Assembly: GCA_963699835.1 (NCBI GenBank)
Contig: CAVOVJ010000004.1
Location: forward strand, 310,001 to 374,000
Origin: BM003 sp963699835
Lineage (GTDB): Bacteria; Pseudomonadota; Gammaproteobacteria; Steroidobacterales; BM003
Length of the DNA stretch: 64,000 nt
Direction of reading: 5' to 3'
Under the pieces are notes generated by a model, which worked only from the letters and a program-made list of their open reading frames with translations, was not told the origin of the DNA and did no database searches. Position 1 is the stretch's first letter; every line of letters starts with the position of its first letter. Positions 45,286 through 55,040 of the stretch are shown one piece after another. Made by a program: the position numbers and the translations under genes.

Positions 45286-45584
45286 CGCGGCGGGTCACGG
45301 GTACGCCGCGCGCAAGCCGCTGGGGGGCGGGCCTCCGCTGCAGTTTGATTCTTCTATCCCACTGTGATTTATATGAGGGTCCGGCCCGGGATTCGCCCGG
45401 ATCCCCGGGCGGACGACGCGGACCGGCCGTTGATCCCACACCCGATGCAGCCGGCGATGCAAAGGATCGCCGCGGGGCCGGTGACGCTGAATCACTGGCG
45501 ATTGCGGATTGACAGCATTTGTACTGGCGGCGTAGCGTTACCGTTTGTGCACTGCAATAATCGAGAAGGCGAGCTATACGACGG
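45286..45584 (+). promoter_or_regulatory. gltB upstream region with candidate promoter
   Basis: About 299 bases without a gene. Possible -35 TTGACA at 45509-45514 and -10 TAGCGT at 45533-45538 with an 18-base spacer, 46 bases upstream of the gltB ATG. The -35 is perfect but the -10 is weak. GC-rich inverted sequences near 45386-45418 could form a hairpin. I see no recognisable riboswitch or operator. Confidence 0.35.
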
Positions 45585-48500
45585 ATGAGCGGACCCACAC
45601 GAGCACCTGAAGGCGGGCTGTACCAGTCCCGATTCGAACGAGACAGCTGCGGTTTCGGGCTGATCGCCAATATTGACGATCAGGCCTCGCATTGGCTGGT
45701 GCTTACCGCTATCAAGGCTTTGCGCCGCCTGACTCATCGCGGTGCTGTGGCCGCGGATGGCAAAACCGGTGACGGCTGCGGGTTGTTGCTGAAAAAACCG
45801 AGCGGATTCCTACGCGCGATAGCGGCCGAGGCTGGGATTACCCTCGGCAGCCGGTTCACTGCCGGTATGGTCTTTCTCAACCAGGATGTGGAGCTGGCCG
45901 ACGCGGCCCGGGCAACGCTTGCCGAGGCGCTGAAGGGCGAAGGCGTGCGGGTCGTGGGCTGGCGCGTGGTCCCGATCGATCGTGATGCCTGCGGGAATGA
46001 GGCGCTGCACAGTCTGCCGCGGATCGAGCAGGTTTTCGTCAGCGCCTCGGGCGACATGGACGAGGCGGATTTCAATCGTCGCCTGTTCGTGGCCCGGCGC
46101 CGCGCGGAACTCGCACTCGAGGCCCACGACCCGGTTTTCTACGTCGCCAGCTTGTCCGCCAATACGCTGTCCTACAAAGCAATGGTGATGCCGGAGTTCC
46201 TCGGCAAGTTCTATCCGGACCTCGATGACCCGCGGCTGGAGACATCGGTGTGCGTTTTCCACCAGAGGTTCTCAACCAATACCTGGCCGGAATGGCGTCT
46301 CGCCCAGCCATTTCGCTACCTTGCGCACAACGGCGAAATAAACACCATCTGCGGTAACCGCAGCTGGGCAATTGCGCGCGGAAACAAGTTCAACTCCGAA
46401 TTGCTACCGCAAATCAAGGAGTTGCAGCCGGTCGTTTCATTGTCGGGGTCGGACTCTCAGTCACTCGACAACATGCTCGAACTTTTGCTGGCCGGCGGAC
46501 TGGATGCGCCGCAGGCAATGCGCCTGATGATCCCTCCTGCGTGGCAGACCGTGGACGGCCTCGATCCGGATCTGCGCGCCTTCTATGAGTACTACGCCAC
46601 GCACATGGAGCCGTGGGACGGGCCGGCCGGAATCGTGCTGACCGACGGCCGCTATGCGGCCTGCGTGCTCGATCGCAATGGCTTGCGCCCGGCCCGCTAC
46701 GTCGTCACCCGCGACCGCCACATTACGATCGCTTCGGAAATCGGCGTGTGGGACTACAAACCCGAGGACGTAGTCACCAAGGGCCGGATGGGCCCCGGTG
46801 AGATGCTCGCCGTCGATACCCATACCGGTGCAATACTGAACAACGAGCGCATCGACGATATGCTGAAGCGCCGTTTTCCGTACAAGAAATGGCTGAAACA
46901 GGGTGTCCGCTATCTCGACAGCCTGTTGCAGGACCATACCCTGACGACCGAGCCGATGGACGAGGACACGCTTGCCGTGTTCCAGAAACAGTTCGGCGTC
47001 TCCTTCGAAGAGCGGGACCAGGTACTGAAAGTGCTCGCCGAGACGGAAAACGAGGCGGTCGGTTCAATGGGTGACGATACCCCCATGCCGGTTTTGTCGA
47101 ACCGGGTCCGTTCGCTGTACGACAGCTTCCGCCAGCAGTTCGCGCAGGTCACCAATCCACCGATCGATCCGCTGCGCGAGCGCCTGGTGATGTCGCTGCA
47201 GACCCAGATCGGACGAGAGTGCAATGTCTTCGCACCGGCCCTCGGCCATGCCGAACAGATCGTGATGAATTCCCCGGTGCTGTCGCAGCGCAAATTTCGT
47301 CAGCTGGTGCAGAGCGATGCCTTTGGTTGCAGTCATGTCCACATCGACCTGAACTTCCCCGAGGACATGCCGATCGAAGATGCGCTCGAACAGGTCTGTT
47401 ATCGCGCCGAACAGGGCGTCCGTGGCGGCAAGTTGCTGGTTGTACTGTCGGACCAGAACCTGCGCGAGGGCCATGTCCCGATTCACGCGTTGGCGGCGAC
47501 CGGCGCGGTTCACCATCATCTGGTGAAAACCGGGTTGCGCTGCGACTGCAACCTGCTTGTCGAAACCGCGACGGCGCGTGACCCGCATCACTTTGCCTGT
47601 CTGATCGGCTATGGAGCGACCGCGATCTATCCCTATCTCGCCTACCAGTGCCTGCTCGACATGACCGGCAGCGGCGAGATCAAAATCGATCCGAGTCAGC
47701 GCCGCGAACTCGGTCGCGCCTACCGCCGCGGTATTCGCAAGGGCTTGTTCAAGATCATGTCCAAGATGGGCATAGCCACGGTGGCCAGTTACCGCGGCGC
47801 ACAGTTATTCGAAATTATCGGCCTGGCGGACGAAGTCGTGCAGCGCTGTTTTCCGGGAACCGTCAGCCGGATCCAGGGCGCGAGCTTTGCCGATCTGCAC
47901 GGCGACCAGGTCCAGCTTGCCAGGCGTGCCTGGGATCCGCGTCAGCCGGTCGCCCACGGCGGGTTGCTGAAATTTGTCCATGGCGGGGAATACCATGCCT
48001 ATAACCCCGATGTTGTCATGACACTGCAGGCGGCGGTGCGCTCGGGCTCGATGGACACTTATCGCGAGTTTGCCGCACTGGTTAACGATCGGCCCGTTAC
48101 CTGCTTGCGCGACCTGCTGGCATTGCCGGCCGACACCACACCTGTCGCGGTGGACGAGGTCGAGCCGATTGAGGCGATTACACCGCGATTCGACAGCGCC
48201 GGTATGTCGCTCGGGGCGCTCTCGCCGGAGGCGCACGAGTCGCTCGCGATTGCAATGAACCGGCTCGGCAGCCGCTCGAACTCGGGCGAAGGGGGCGAGG
48301 ATCCGGCGCGCTACGGTACCGAGCGCAGCTCCAAGATCAAGCAGGTGGCCTCGGGACGTTTTGGCGTGACACCTGAATACCTGGTCAACGCCGAGGTGCT
48401 GCAGATAAAAATCGCCCAGGGGGCCAAGCCCGGAGAGGGCGGACAGCTGCCGGGGCACAAGGTCAACGAGACGATCGCGCGGTTGCGTTTCGCACGCCCC

Positions 48501-50063
48501 GGCGTCGGCCTGATCTCGCCGCCGCCGCACCACGATATCTATTCGATCGAGGATCTCGCACAGCTGATTTTCGACCTTAAGCAGGTCAATCCCGAGGCGC
48601 TGGTTTCGGTCAAGCTCGTCGCCGAACCCGGCGTCGGCACCATCGCGGCCGGTGTGGCAAAGGCCTATGCCGATCTGATCACGATATCGGGTTATGACGG
48701 TGGCACCGGCGCCAGCCCGCTGACCAGCGTCAAGTACGCGGGCAGCCCCTGGGAGTTGGGCCTGAGCGAAACCCACCAGACGCTGCGCGCCAACGATTTG
48801 CGGCATCGGGTGCGTTTGCAGACGGACGGGGGTCTGAAAACCGGCCTCGATGTGATCAAGGCGGCAATGCTCGGGGCGGAGAGTTTCGGTTTCGGTACCG
48901 CGCCGATGATCGCCCTTGGCTGCAAGTATCTGCGGATTTGTCATCTGAACAACTGCGCTACCGGCGTGGCCACTCAGAACAATATTCTGCGCAGCCAGCA
49001 TTTTGTCGGTTTGCCGGAAATGGTGATGAATTATTTCCGCTTCGTCGCCGAGGAAGTGCGCGAGATTCTCGCCCGGCTCGGATTTCGTCGACTGGACGAA
49101 ATCATTGGCCGTGCCGATCTTCTCGAGATCGTCGAGGGGGGTACGGCACGGCAGCATCGACTCGACCTGCGTCCGCTCATCTCCGACGGCGGGATCGCCG
49201 CGGACAAACCGCGATTCTGCCTGGATCCCCGCAATGCGCCGTGGGACAAAGGCGAACTTGCCGAGCGCATTGTTGCCGATACTGCTGCTGCGGTGCGCGA
49301 CAAGAGCGGCGGCAGCTTCGAATACGCGATTCGTAATTACAACCGCTCAATCGGTGCGCGGCTGTCCGGGGAAATCGCGCGCCGCCACGGCAATACCGGC
49401 ATGAGCGATGCGCCGGTGCAAATCGTGTTGAAGGGTTCGGCCGGGCAGAGTTTCGGCGCGTTCAATGCCGGCGGAGTCCATCTGTGTCTCGAGGGAGACG
49501 CGAATGATTACGTCGGCAAGGGCATGGCGGGCGGTCGCATCGTTATCAAGCCGCCGGCGGAGGCGATGTACCCGTCCAACAATACCCCGATCATGGGCAA
49601 CACCTGCCTGTACGGCGCAACCGGCGGAGAAGTGTATGCGGCCGGCGTCGCGGGCGAGCGGTTCGCGGTGCGCAACTCCGGCGCAATCGCGGTGATCGAG
49701 GGCGTCGGTGATCACGGTTGCGAGTACATGACCGGTGGCGCGGTGGTCGTGCTGGGTCGGACGGGTGTCAATTTCGGTGCCGGGATGACTGGAGGTTTTG
49801 CCTATGTACTCGATCTCGATCGCGGTTTCGTCGATCGGTACAACCACGAACTGATCGACATCAACCGCATTACGCCGGAGAGCATGGAAGCAAACCTGCA
49901 ACATTTACGGGGTCTGATCGCGAATCACATTGCCGCCACCGGCAGCGAGTGGGGGCAGGAGATACTGGACGATTTCCGCAGTTACATCGGTAAATTCTGG
50001 CTGGTCAAGCCGAAAGCGGCGGATCTCGAGACTTTGATCGAAAAACTGCGCCGCGCGGCATAA
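45585..50063 (+). CDS. gltB: Glutamate synthase (NADPH) large subunit
   Basis: 1492 residues, the expected length. Converts glutamine and 2-oxoglutarate to two glutamates using electrons from the small subunit. The N-terminal class II glutaminase domain starts with the catalytic cysteine in FERDSCGFGLIANI; a short propeptide of 21 residues is expected to be removed. The glutaminase motif FSTNTWPEW and the block LAHNGEINTICGN are intact. The FMN-binding synthase domain contains SRSNSGEGGEDPARYGTERS and the 3Fe-4S cysteines in CKYLRICHLNNCATGV. The C-terminal GXGXG beta-helix domain runs GGVHLCLEGDANDYVGKGMA to GGAVVVLGRTGVNFGAGMTG. gltD lies 73 bases downstream. No defect seen. Confidence 0.98.
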   Translation: MSGPTRAPEGGLYQSRFERDSCGFGLIANIDDQASHWLVLTAIKALRRLTHRGAVAADGKTGDGCGLLLKKPSGFLRAIAAEAGITLGSRFTAGMVFLNQDVELADAARATLAEALKGEGVRVVGWRVVPIDRDACGNEALHSLPRIEQVFVSASGDMDEADFNRRLFVARRRAELALEAHDPVFYVASLSANTLSYKAMVMPEFLGKFYPDLDDPRLETSVCVFHQRFSTNTWPEWRLAQPFRYLAHNGEINTICGNRSWAIARGNKFNSELLPQIKELQPVVSLSGSDSQSLDNMLELLLAGGLDAPQAMRLMIPPAWQTVDGLDPDLRAFYEYYATHMEPWDGPAGIVLTDGRYAACVLDRNGLRPARYVVTRDRHITIASEIGVWDYKPEDVVTKGRMGPGEMLAVDTHTGAILNNERIDDMLKRRFPYKKWLKQGVRYLDSLLQDHTLTTEPMDEDTLAVFQKQFGVSFEERDQVLKVLAETENEAVGSMGDDTPMPVLSNRVRSLYDSFRQQFAQVTNPPIDPLRERLVMSLQTQIGRECNVFAPALGHAEQIVMNSPVLSQRKFRQLVQSDAFGCSHVHIDLNFPEDMPIEDALEQVCYRAEQGVRGGKLLVVLSDQNLREGHVPIHALAATGAVHHHLVKTGLRCDCNLLVETATARDPHHFACLIGYGATAIYPYLAYQCLLDMTGSGEIKIDPSQRRELGRAYRRGIRKGLFKIMSKMGIATVASYRGAQLFEIIGLADEVVQRCFPGTVSRIQGASFADLHGDQVQLARRAWDPRQPVAHGGLLKFVHGGEYHAYNPDVVMTLQAAVRSGSMDTYREFAALVNDRPVTCLRDLLALPADTTPVAVDEVEPIEAITPRFDSAGMSLGALSPEAHESLAIAMNRLGSRSNSGEGGEDPARYGTERSSKIKQVASGRFGVTPEYLVNAEVLQIKIAQGAKPGEGGQLPGHKVNETIARLRFARPGVGLISPPPHHDIYSIEDLAQLIFDLKQVNPEALVSVKLVAEPGVGTIAAGVAKAYADLITISGYDGGTGASPLTSVKYAGSPWELGLSETHQTLRANDLRHRVRLQTDGGLKTGLDVIKAAMLGAESFGFGTAPMIALGCKYLRICHLNNCATGVATQNNILRSQHFVGLPEMVMNYFRFVAEEVREILARLGFRRLDEIIGRADLLEIVEGGTARQHRLDLRPLISDGGIAADKPRFCLDPRNAPWDKGELAERIVADTAAAVRDKSGGSFEYAIRNYNRSIGARLSGEIARRHGNTGMSDAPVQIVLKGSAGQSFGAFNAGGVHLCLEGDANDYVGKGMAGGRIVIKPPAEAMYPSNNTPIMGNTCLYGATGGEVYAAGVAGERFAVRNSGAIAVIEGVGDHGCEYMTGGAVVVLGRTGVNFGAGMTGGFAYVLDLDRGFVDRYNHELIDINRITPESMEANLQHLRGLIANHIAATGSEWGQEILDDFRSYIGKFWLVKPKAADLETLIEKLRRAA

Positions 50064-50136
50064 TTGGATCGCAACTGGCGGGTTGCAGCTGGACCCGGCC
50101 GGTTAACTACAACAGTTCGAAGATTGGAAGAGGCGG

Positions 50137-51549
50137 ATGGCGAGCGACAAGAACCTGCAATTTCTGGATGTGCCCCGGCGCGATCCTGAAACCGCCGACC
50201 CGAAGGAGCGGCTGCAGAATTTCGGCGAAATCTACGGCCATTATTCGGCCGAAGAGGCGGCTGCCCAGGCGGGGCGTTGCATTGCCTGCGGCAATCCCTA
50301 CTGTGAGTGGAAGTGCCCGGTCCACAACTACATTCCGAACTGGCTGAAGCTGATCGACGAAGGCAACCTGTTCGAGGCGGCCGAGCTCTCGCACCAGACC
50401 AATTCACTGCCCGAAATCTGTGGCCGCATCTGCCCCCAGGACCGCTTGTGCGAAGGTGCGTGTACGCTGAACGACGGGTTCGGTGCGGTGTCGATCGGCG
50501 CGATCGAAAAATACATCACTGACGAGGCCTTCAGGCAAGGTTGGCGGCCCGATCTCTCGCACGTAAAACCGACCGACAAACGCGTTGCCATCGTCGGTGC
50601 CGGGCCGGCCGGTCTGGGTGCTGCCGACATCCTTGCGCGCAACGGAGTAAAGGCCATCGTCTTCGATCGTTATCCGCAAATCGGCGGATTGCTGACCTTC
50701 GGCATTCCGCCGTTCAAGCTGGAGAAAGAGATCGTCGAGACGCGCCGCGCGGTGATGGAGGAGATGGGCGTCGAGTTTGTGCTGAATACCGACATCGGAG
50801 CAGATATTCCGTTCTCGCGCCTGATCGACGACTTCGACGCGGTTTTTCTCGGTGTGGGCGCCTACACGTATGTCCGTGGCGGTTTTCCCGGCGAGGAGTT
50901 GATCGGGGTTCACGATGCGCTGCCCTACCTTGTCGCGAACGCCAGGCGTCAGCTCGGTATCGCGGATTCGGAGTCCGGGTTCATCGATATGCGCGCGCGC
51001 CGGGTAGTCGTTCTCGGCGGCGGCGATACCGGAATGGACTGTGTGCGGACCGCGGTCCGTCAGGGCGCGGAACACGTCATCTGCGCCTACCGCCGCGACA
51101 AGGAGAACATGCCGGGTTCGCGGCGCGAGGTGCGAAACGCGATCGAAGAGGGCGTCGAATTTCTGTGGCAACGCCAGCCAGTCGAGATTGTGGGTCGCAA
51201 CCGGGTCGAGGGCGTACGGGTCGTGCGCACCGAGCTCGGCGCGCCGGATCCGCAAGGCCGCCAGGTGCCGCAAGTCGTACCGGGCAGCGAGGAGTTTCTG
51301 CCTTGCGACGATGTAATCGTTGCGTTCGGTTTTCGTCCGAGTCCGCCGCAATGGCTCGCCGAGCACGGAGTTGCGCTGCATCCGAATGGGCGCGCTGTCG
51401 TTTCGGCCGACGCAAACACCCCGTTTCAGACCGGCAATCCGAAGATTTTTGCCGGCGGCGACATGGTGCGCGGCTCTGACCTGGTCGTAACCGCGGTCTT
51501 CGAAGGGCGCGAGGCGGCGCGCGGTATCTGCAACTTCCTCGGCGTTTAG
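50137..51549 (+). CDS. gltD: Glutamate synthase (NADPH) small subunit
   Basis: 470 residues. Passes electrons from NADPH through FAD and two 4Fe-4S centres to the large subunit. Cluster cysteines: CIACGNPYCEWKCPVHNYIP and EICGRICPQDRLCEGAC. FAD binding: VAIVGAGPAGLGAADILARN. NADPH binding: VVLGGGDTGMDCVRTAVRQ. The C-terminal block is IFAGGDMVRGSDLVVTAVFE, then GREAARGICNF. Length and order match the family, as does the pairing with gltB. Its stop lies 8 bases from the stop of a convergent SLC13 permease gene. Confidence 0.98.
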   Translation: MASDKNLQFLDVPRRDPETADPKERLQNFGEIYGHYSAEEAAAQAGRCIACGNPYCEWKCPVHNYIPNWLKLIDEGNLFEAAELSHQTNSLPEICGRICPQDRLCEGACTLNDGFGAVSIGAIEKYITDEAFRQGWRPDLSHVKPTDKRVAIVGAGPAGLGAADILARNGVKAIVFDRYPQIGGLLTFGIPPFKLEKEIVETRRAVMEEMGVEFVLNTDIGADIPFSRLIDDFDAVFLGVGAYTYVRGGFPGEELIGVHDALPYLVANARRQLGIADSESGFIDMRARRVVVLGGGDTGMDCVRTAVRQGAEHVICAYRRDKENMPGSRREVRNAIEEGVEFLWQRQPVEIVGRNRVEGVRVVRTELGAPDPQGRQVPQVVPGSEEFLPCDDVIVAFGFRPSPPQWLAEHGVALHPNGRAVVSADANTPFQTGNPKIFAGGDMVRGSDLVVTAVFEGREAARGICNFLGV

Positions 51550-51557
51550 CGGCGGTC

Positions 51558-53381
51558 CTACAACTGGTAGACGATGGCGAGTGCCCAGGACAGCGCGAGC
51601 CACACAATCAACTGTAGCGGCAACCCGACCCGCATGAAGTCCGAGAAACGGTATCCGCCCGCGCTCATTACCAGCAGGTTGGTCTGATATCCCATCGGTG
51701 TCATGAAGCTCATGTTGCCGCCAAACAGGACCGCGAGCACAAACGGTTCCGGATCCACCCCCTGCGCAAGCGCGATGGCGAACGCGATTGGCGTACCGAT
51801 TGCCGCGGCGGCATTGTTGGTGACGATCTCTGTGAGCAGGGCCATTGACAACATCAGCAGGCTGACCTGCATTGCGACCGACATCGAACCGGTCATATAG
51901 ACGAAGACGTCGGCGAGATACCCGGCCGCGCCGCTGACCGACAGCGATTTTCCCATCGCCAGGGCGGCGACGATCAACAGGATTATCCGCACATCCAGCG
52001 CCTCGGCCGCGCGCTGCCAGCGCAGGCATCCGGTCAGCAACATCGCGCCCGCACCGAGCGCCGCGGCAAGGGCAATTGGCAGCCACCCGGTTGCTGCGGC
52101 CGCGACCACGGCAGTCATGATTGCGAGTGCGCGCTTGCCACGGTGCGACGCCGGTAGTTCCAGTGTGCCGTCGAGCACCATCAGGTAGCCGGTGTTTTTG
52201 AGTTGTCGTATCGAGCTGCTCGGACCCTGCACGAGCAGTACATCGGCGGCCTGCAGGCGCGCGCCTTCCAGCTGCAGTGGCTCGCTTGATGACTTCGGAC
52301 GGTGCAAGGCGACTGCGACGAGGTTGTGGCGGGCGAGCAGGTGCATCTCTGATAGCTTGCGCCCGCGTAACGGTGAGCTGCTGGTGACGACGACCTCGGC
52401 CACCTGCTGATCGGGCGCGCTGAATGCGGGCGTCTTATCGTCGGTTGTGGTGCCGCCGGGGGTATAGAGTCTCGCACCGAGTGTCTGCGCGAGATCCAGC
52501 AGTTTCTCGCGCGTGTCGCGTACGTGAAGGCGGTCTCCGGCGCGCAGTGTCAGAGTCGGCAGGCGCAACACGAACAGCCCCTCACCGCGCTCGACTTTCA
52601 GCACCTGGGTGTTTTGCCCGGCGAGTTCAAGCGTCTCCGTCAGCGTCTTGCCGTTGATGCGGCTGTCCTCGTCGATTTGCAAAACGGCAGCGAAAATCCT
52701 TGGCGAAGTATCCGCGAGCGGCGTCGTGCGCTTTGGCAGCATCCTCGGTGCAATCAGCCACAGAAAAGGTATTGCCACTGCTGCGGCGGCCGCCGCCGGC
52801 AAAGCAAAATCGAACATCCCGAACTGGCGCAAACCCAAATCGGTGGCGATACCAACCACGAGGAGGTTGGTTGAGGTGCCGATCGTCGTCGCCATACCGC
52901 CGATGATCGTGGAGTAACCCACCGGCATCAGAATTCGCGAACCGTCGATGCCAGTGCGCAATGCGACGCTGACCAGGAGTGGCAACAGCATCGCGACGAT
53001 TGGCGTATTGTTCATAAACATGCTGAGGACGGCCGCAACCAGCATCGTGATCAGGAAAGCGACGCGCGGATAGCGCCCCCAGATACTCGCCAGCCCCCGC
53101 GCGACTCCATTGAGGGCGCCGCTTTGCTCCAGCGCCTTGGCGCAGACCATCAGGCAGACGATCGCGACCAGCGCCTGGTTGCCGAAACCGTTGAGCACCG
53201 AGGTCAGGTCGAAGTTCTCGGTGCCGCGGCTCATCGGGAAAAGGTAGGCGCCGAGGGCTAGCAACAGCAGAACAAACAGCGCCGAAGCCTCGAGCGGGAT
53301 CCGTTCGCGGGTAAACAGGATCAGAGCGACCAGCGTGGTCAGCAGGGCCGCTATTGCGGCAGGGTCAGGAAGTGGTGGCAT
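51558..53381 (-). CDS. SLC13/DASS-family permease with TrkA-C domains
   Basis: 607-residue inner-membrane permease with about 11 helices, related to Na+/sulfate or dicarboxylate carriers. The first half contains SVLNGFGNQALVAIVCLMVC and NNTPIVAMLLPLLVSVALRT, part of the first ion-binding loop, then MPVGYSTIIGGMATTIGTST and NLLVVGIATDL. Two TrkA-C (RCK-C) ligand-binding domains lie in the middle (about residues 215-390; VLKVERGEGLFVLRLPTLTL and AEVVVTSSSPLRGRKLSEMH). The second half contains TEIVTNNAAAAIGTPIAFAI and FMTPMGYQTNLLVMSAGGYR. This layout matches SLC13 members annotated as sulfate or citrate permeases. Substrate not certain. Start ATG 53381 gives MPPLPDP; ATG 53408 is also open. Confidence 0.88.
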   Translation of the reverse strand: MPPLPDPAAIAALLTTLVALILFTRERIPLEASALFVLLLLALGAYLFPMSRGTENFDLTSVLNGFGNQALVAIVCLMVCAKALEQSGALNGVARGLASIWGRYPRVAFLITMLVAAVLSMFMNNTPIVAMLLPLLVSVALRTGIDGSRILMPVGYSTIIGGMATTIGTSTNLLVVGIATDLGLRQFGMFDFALPAAAAAAVAIPFLWLIAPRMLPKRTTPLADTSPRIFAAVLQIDEDSRINGKTLTETLELAGQNTQVLKVERGEGLFVLRLPTLTLRAGDRLHVRDTREKLLDLAQTLGARLYTPGGTTTDDKTPAFSAPDQQVAEVVVTSSSPLRGRKLSEMHLLARHNLVAVALHRPKSSSEPLQLEGARLQAADVLLVQGPSSSIRQLKNTGYLMVLDGTLELPASHRGKRALAIMTAVVAAAATGWLPIALAAALGAGAMLLTGCLRWQRAAEALDVRIILLIVAALAMGKSLSVSGAAGYLADVFVYMTGSMSVAMQVSLLMLSMALLTEIVTNNAAAAIGTPIAFAIALAQGVDPEPFVLAVLFGGNMSFMTPMGYQTNLLVMSAGGYRFSDFMRVGLPLQLIVWLALSWALAIVYQL

Positions 53382-53735
53382 GCTGGCCGCGATGCAACGC
53401 GCTGTCACCCACGCCGCAGTGGGATTCGTACAGCGTGGCGAAATAAGTGACTGATGTGCCGCGATCGACAGCCCGTAACGGCACCGCGCCAGGCCTGAGT
53501 GAGCAGGGTATGCCTAATACGCAACGGTTTTTTCGCCTGTGCGGGCGAGCGCCCCGCCGGTAGCCGTGGCCGCCGCATCGTGCGCCGGCAGCGTCATTTA
53601 AGAAAGACTGCATCGATATTCCCTTTTTGCCTGCCATCATCGCGCCTGCAGTGGGGATTGCAAGCACCTGGCTGGTAACGCAGACTCTGGCGCCAATCCG
53701 GGTCCCCCTGTCGCCCGGTACAATCGGGAGCAAAA
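53382..53735. other. Intergenic region, nothing recognised
   Basis: 354 bases between the divergent SLC13 and M20 genes. It must hold both promoters. I see no clear -35/-10 pair, RNA gene, terminator or reading frame. Confidence 0.5.
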
Positions 53736-55040
53736 ATGTCCATGAAGACCTTGCCGGTGATCGTCGGTTTTTTGCTGGCTGTCAGCAGCGCTGGGGCGAT
53801 CGCAGTGACGCCGCAGGCCGTGCAAAAGGCGGTCGACGATGTCAGCGACCAGGTGATCGTATGGCGGCGCGATTTCCACGCCAATCCCGAATTGTCGAAT
53901 CGCGAATTCCGCACCAGCAAGATTGTTGCGGAGCAACTCGAGGCCATGGGTTTCGAAGTCAGGACCGGCATGGCGCACACCGGCGTGGTCGGTGTGCTGC
54001 GTGGCGAACGGCCCGGCCCGGTAGTTGCAATACGCGCGGACATGGATGCGTTGCCGGTCACCGAGCAGAACGATCTGCCGTTCAGATCCACGGTCCGCGC
54101 TACTTATAACGGGCAGGAAACCGGGGTCATGCATGCGTGCGGACACGACGCCCATGTTGCCATCGCGCTGGGCGCGGCGCGGGTACTGGCGGGGATGCGC
54201 GAGCAATTGTCGGGCACTGTCATGATGATATTTCAACCCGCAGAGGAAGGCGCGCCTAAAGGCGAGGAAGGCGGTGCCGAACTGATGCTAGAGGAGGGGC
54301 TTTTCGATATTGCCAGGCCCGATGCGATTTTCGGCCTCCATGTCTGGTCCGCCCTGAACGCGGGCCAGATCGGCTATCGCCCGGGCCCGATGATGGCGTC
54401 AAGCGACAGGATCGAAATCGTCGTCACCGGCCAGCAGACCCACGGTTCGAAACCCTGGGGCGGCATCGACCCGATTGTGGTTGCAGCGCAGATGGTCATG
54501 AACCTGCAGACGGTCGTGAGCCGCCAGGTGGATATCACGCGCGCGCCCGCGGTGGTATCGATCGGCAGCATCCACGGCGGTATCCGCAACAATATTATTC
54601 CCGATAGCGTGACGATGCTGGGTACGGTGCGGACCTTCGATCAGGATATGCGGACGGACATTGCAGACCGGATCAAACGCACGGTAACGACGACCGCGGA
54701 GGCCGCCGGCACCAGCGCCAGCGTTGAATACGATTTCGGTTATCCGGTAACCGTCAACGACCCTGAATTGACCGCGCGCAGCGTGAGCCGGCTCGAGGCA
54801 GTTGTTGGTGCCGACCATGTTGGCGAGATCGCCCTGATAACCGGCGCGGAGGATTTTTCCTACTTCCAGAAACAGGTGCCCGGTTTCTATTTCATGCTGG
54901 GTGCCACCCCGGCGGGTGAGGAGGCCAGCGCGGCGCCGAGCAATCACTCACCGCTGTTTTTTGTCGATGAAAGCACTTTGCGGACCGGCGTCAGCGCGTT
55001 GTCCTCGCTCGCGGTCATGGTTTTGCAGGACGGTTCCTAG
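53736..55040 (+). CDS. Exported M20D amidohydrolase / aminoacylase-like metallopeptidase
   Basis: 434 residues. Signal peptide (KTLPVIVGFLLAVSSAGAIA, then VTPQ), so it acts in the periplasm. Family blocks of M20D proteins (hippurate hydrolase, N-acyl-amino-acid amidohydrolase): RRDFHANPELSNREFRTSKI, VAIRADMDALPVTEQNDLPF, MHACGHDAHVAIALGAARVL, MMIFQPAEEGAPKGEEGGAE and FGLHVWSALNAGQIGY. The metal ligands are the cysteine and histidine of ACGHDAH, the paired glutamates of PAEEG, and the histidine of GLHVWS. It also has GGIRNNIIPDSVTMLGTVRT and NHSPLFFVDES near the end. It overlaps the convergent kinase gene by 26 bases at its end. Substrate unknown. Confidence 0.92.
   Translation: MSMKTLPVIVGFLLAVSSAGAIAVTPQAVQKAVDDVSDQVIVWRRDFHANPELSNREFRTSKIVAEQLEAMGFEVRTGMAHTGVVGVLRGERPGPVVAIRADMDALPVTEQNDLPFRSTVRATYNGQETGVMHACGHDAHVAIALGAARVLAGMREQLSGTVMMIFQPAEEGAPKGEEGGAELMLEEGLFDIARPDAIFGLHVWSALNAGQIGYRPGPMMASSDRIEIVVTGQQTHGSKPWGGIDPIVVAAQMVMNLQTVVSRQVDITRAPAVVSIGSIHGGIRNNIIPDSVTMLGTVRTFDQDMRTDIADRIKRTVTTTAEAAGTSASVEYDFGYPVTVNDPELTARSVSRLEAVVGADHVGEIALITGAEDFSYFQKQVPGFYFMLGATPAGEEASAAPSNHSPLFFVDESTLRTGVSALSSLAVMVLQDGS

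Noticed and set aside
47805..49157. 450-codon minus-strand frame inside gltB
   Set aside because: gltB is intact and fully conserved on the plus strand. The antisense frame has no family match.
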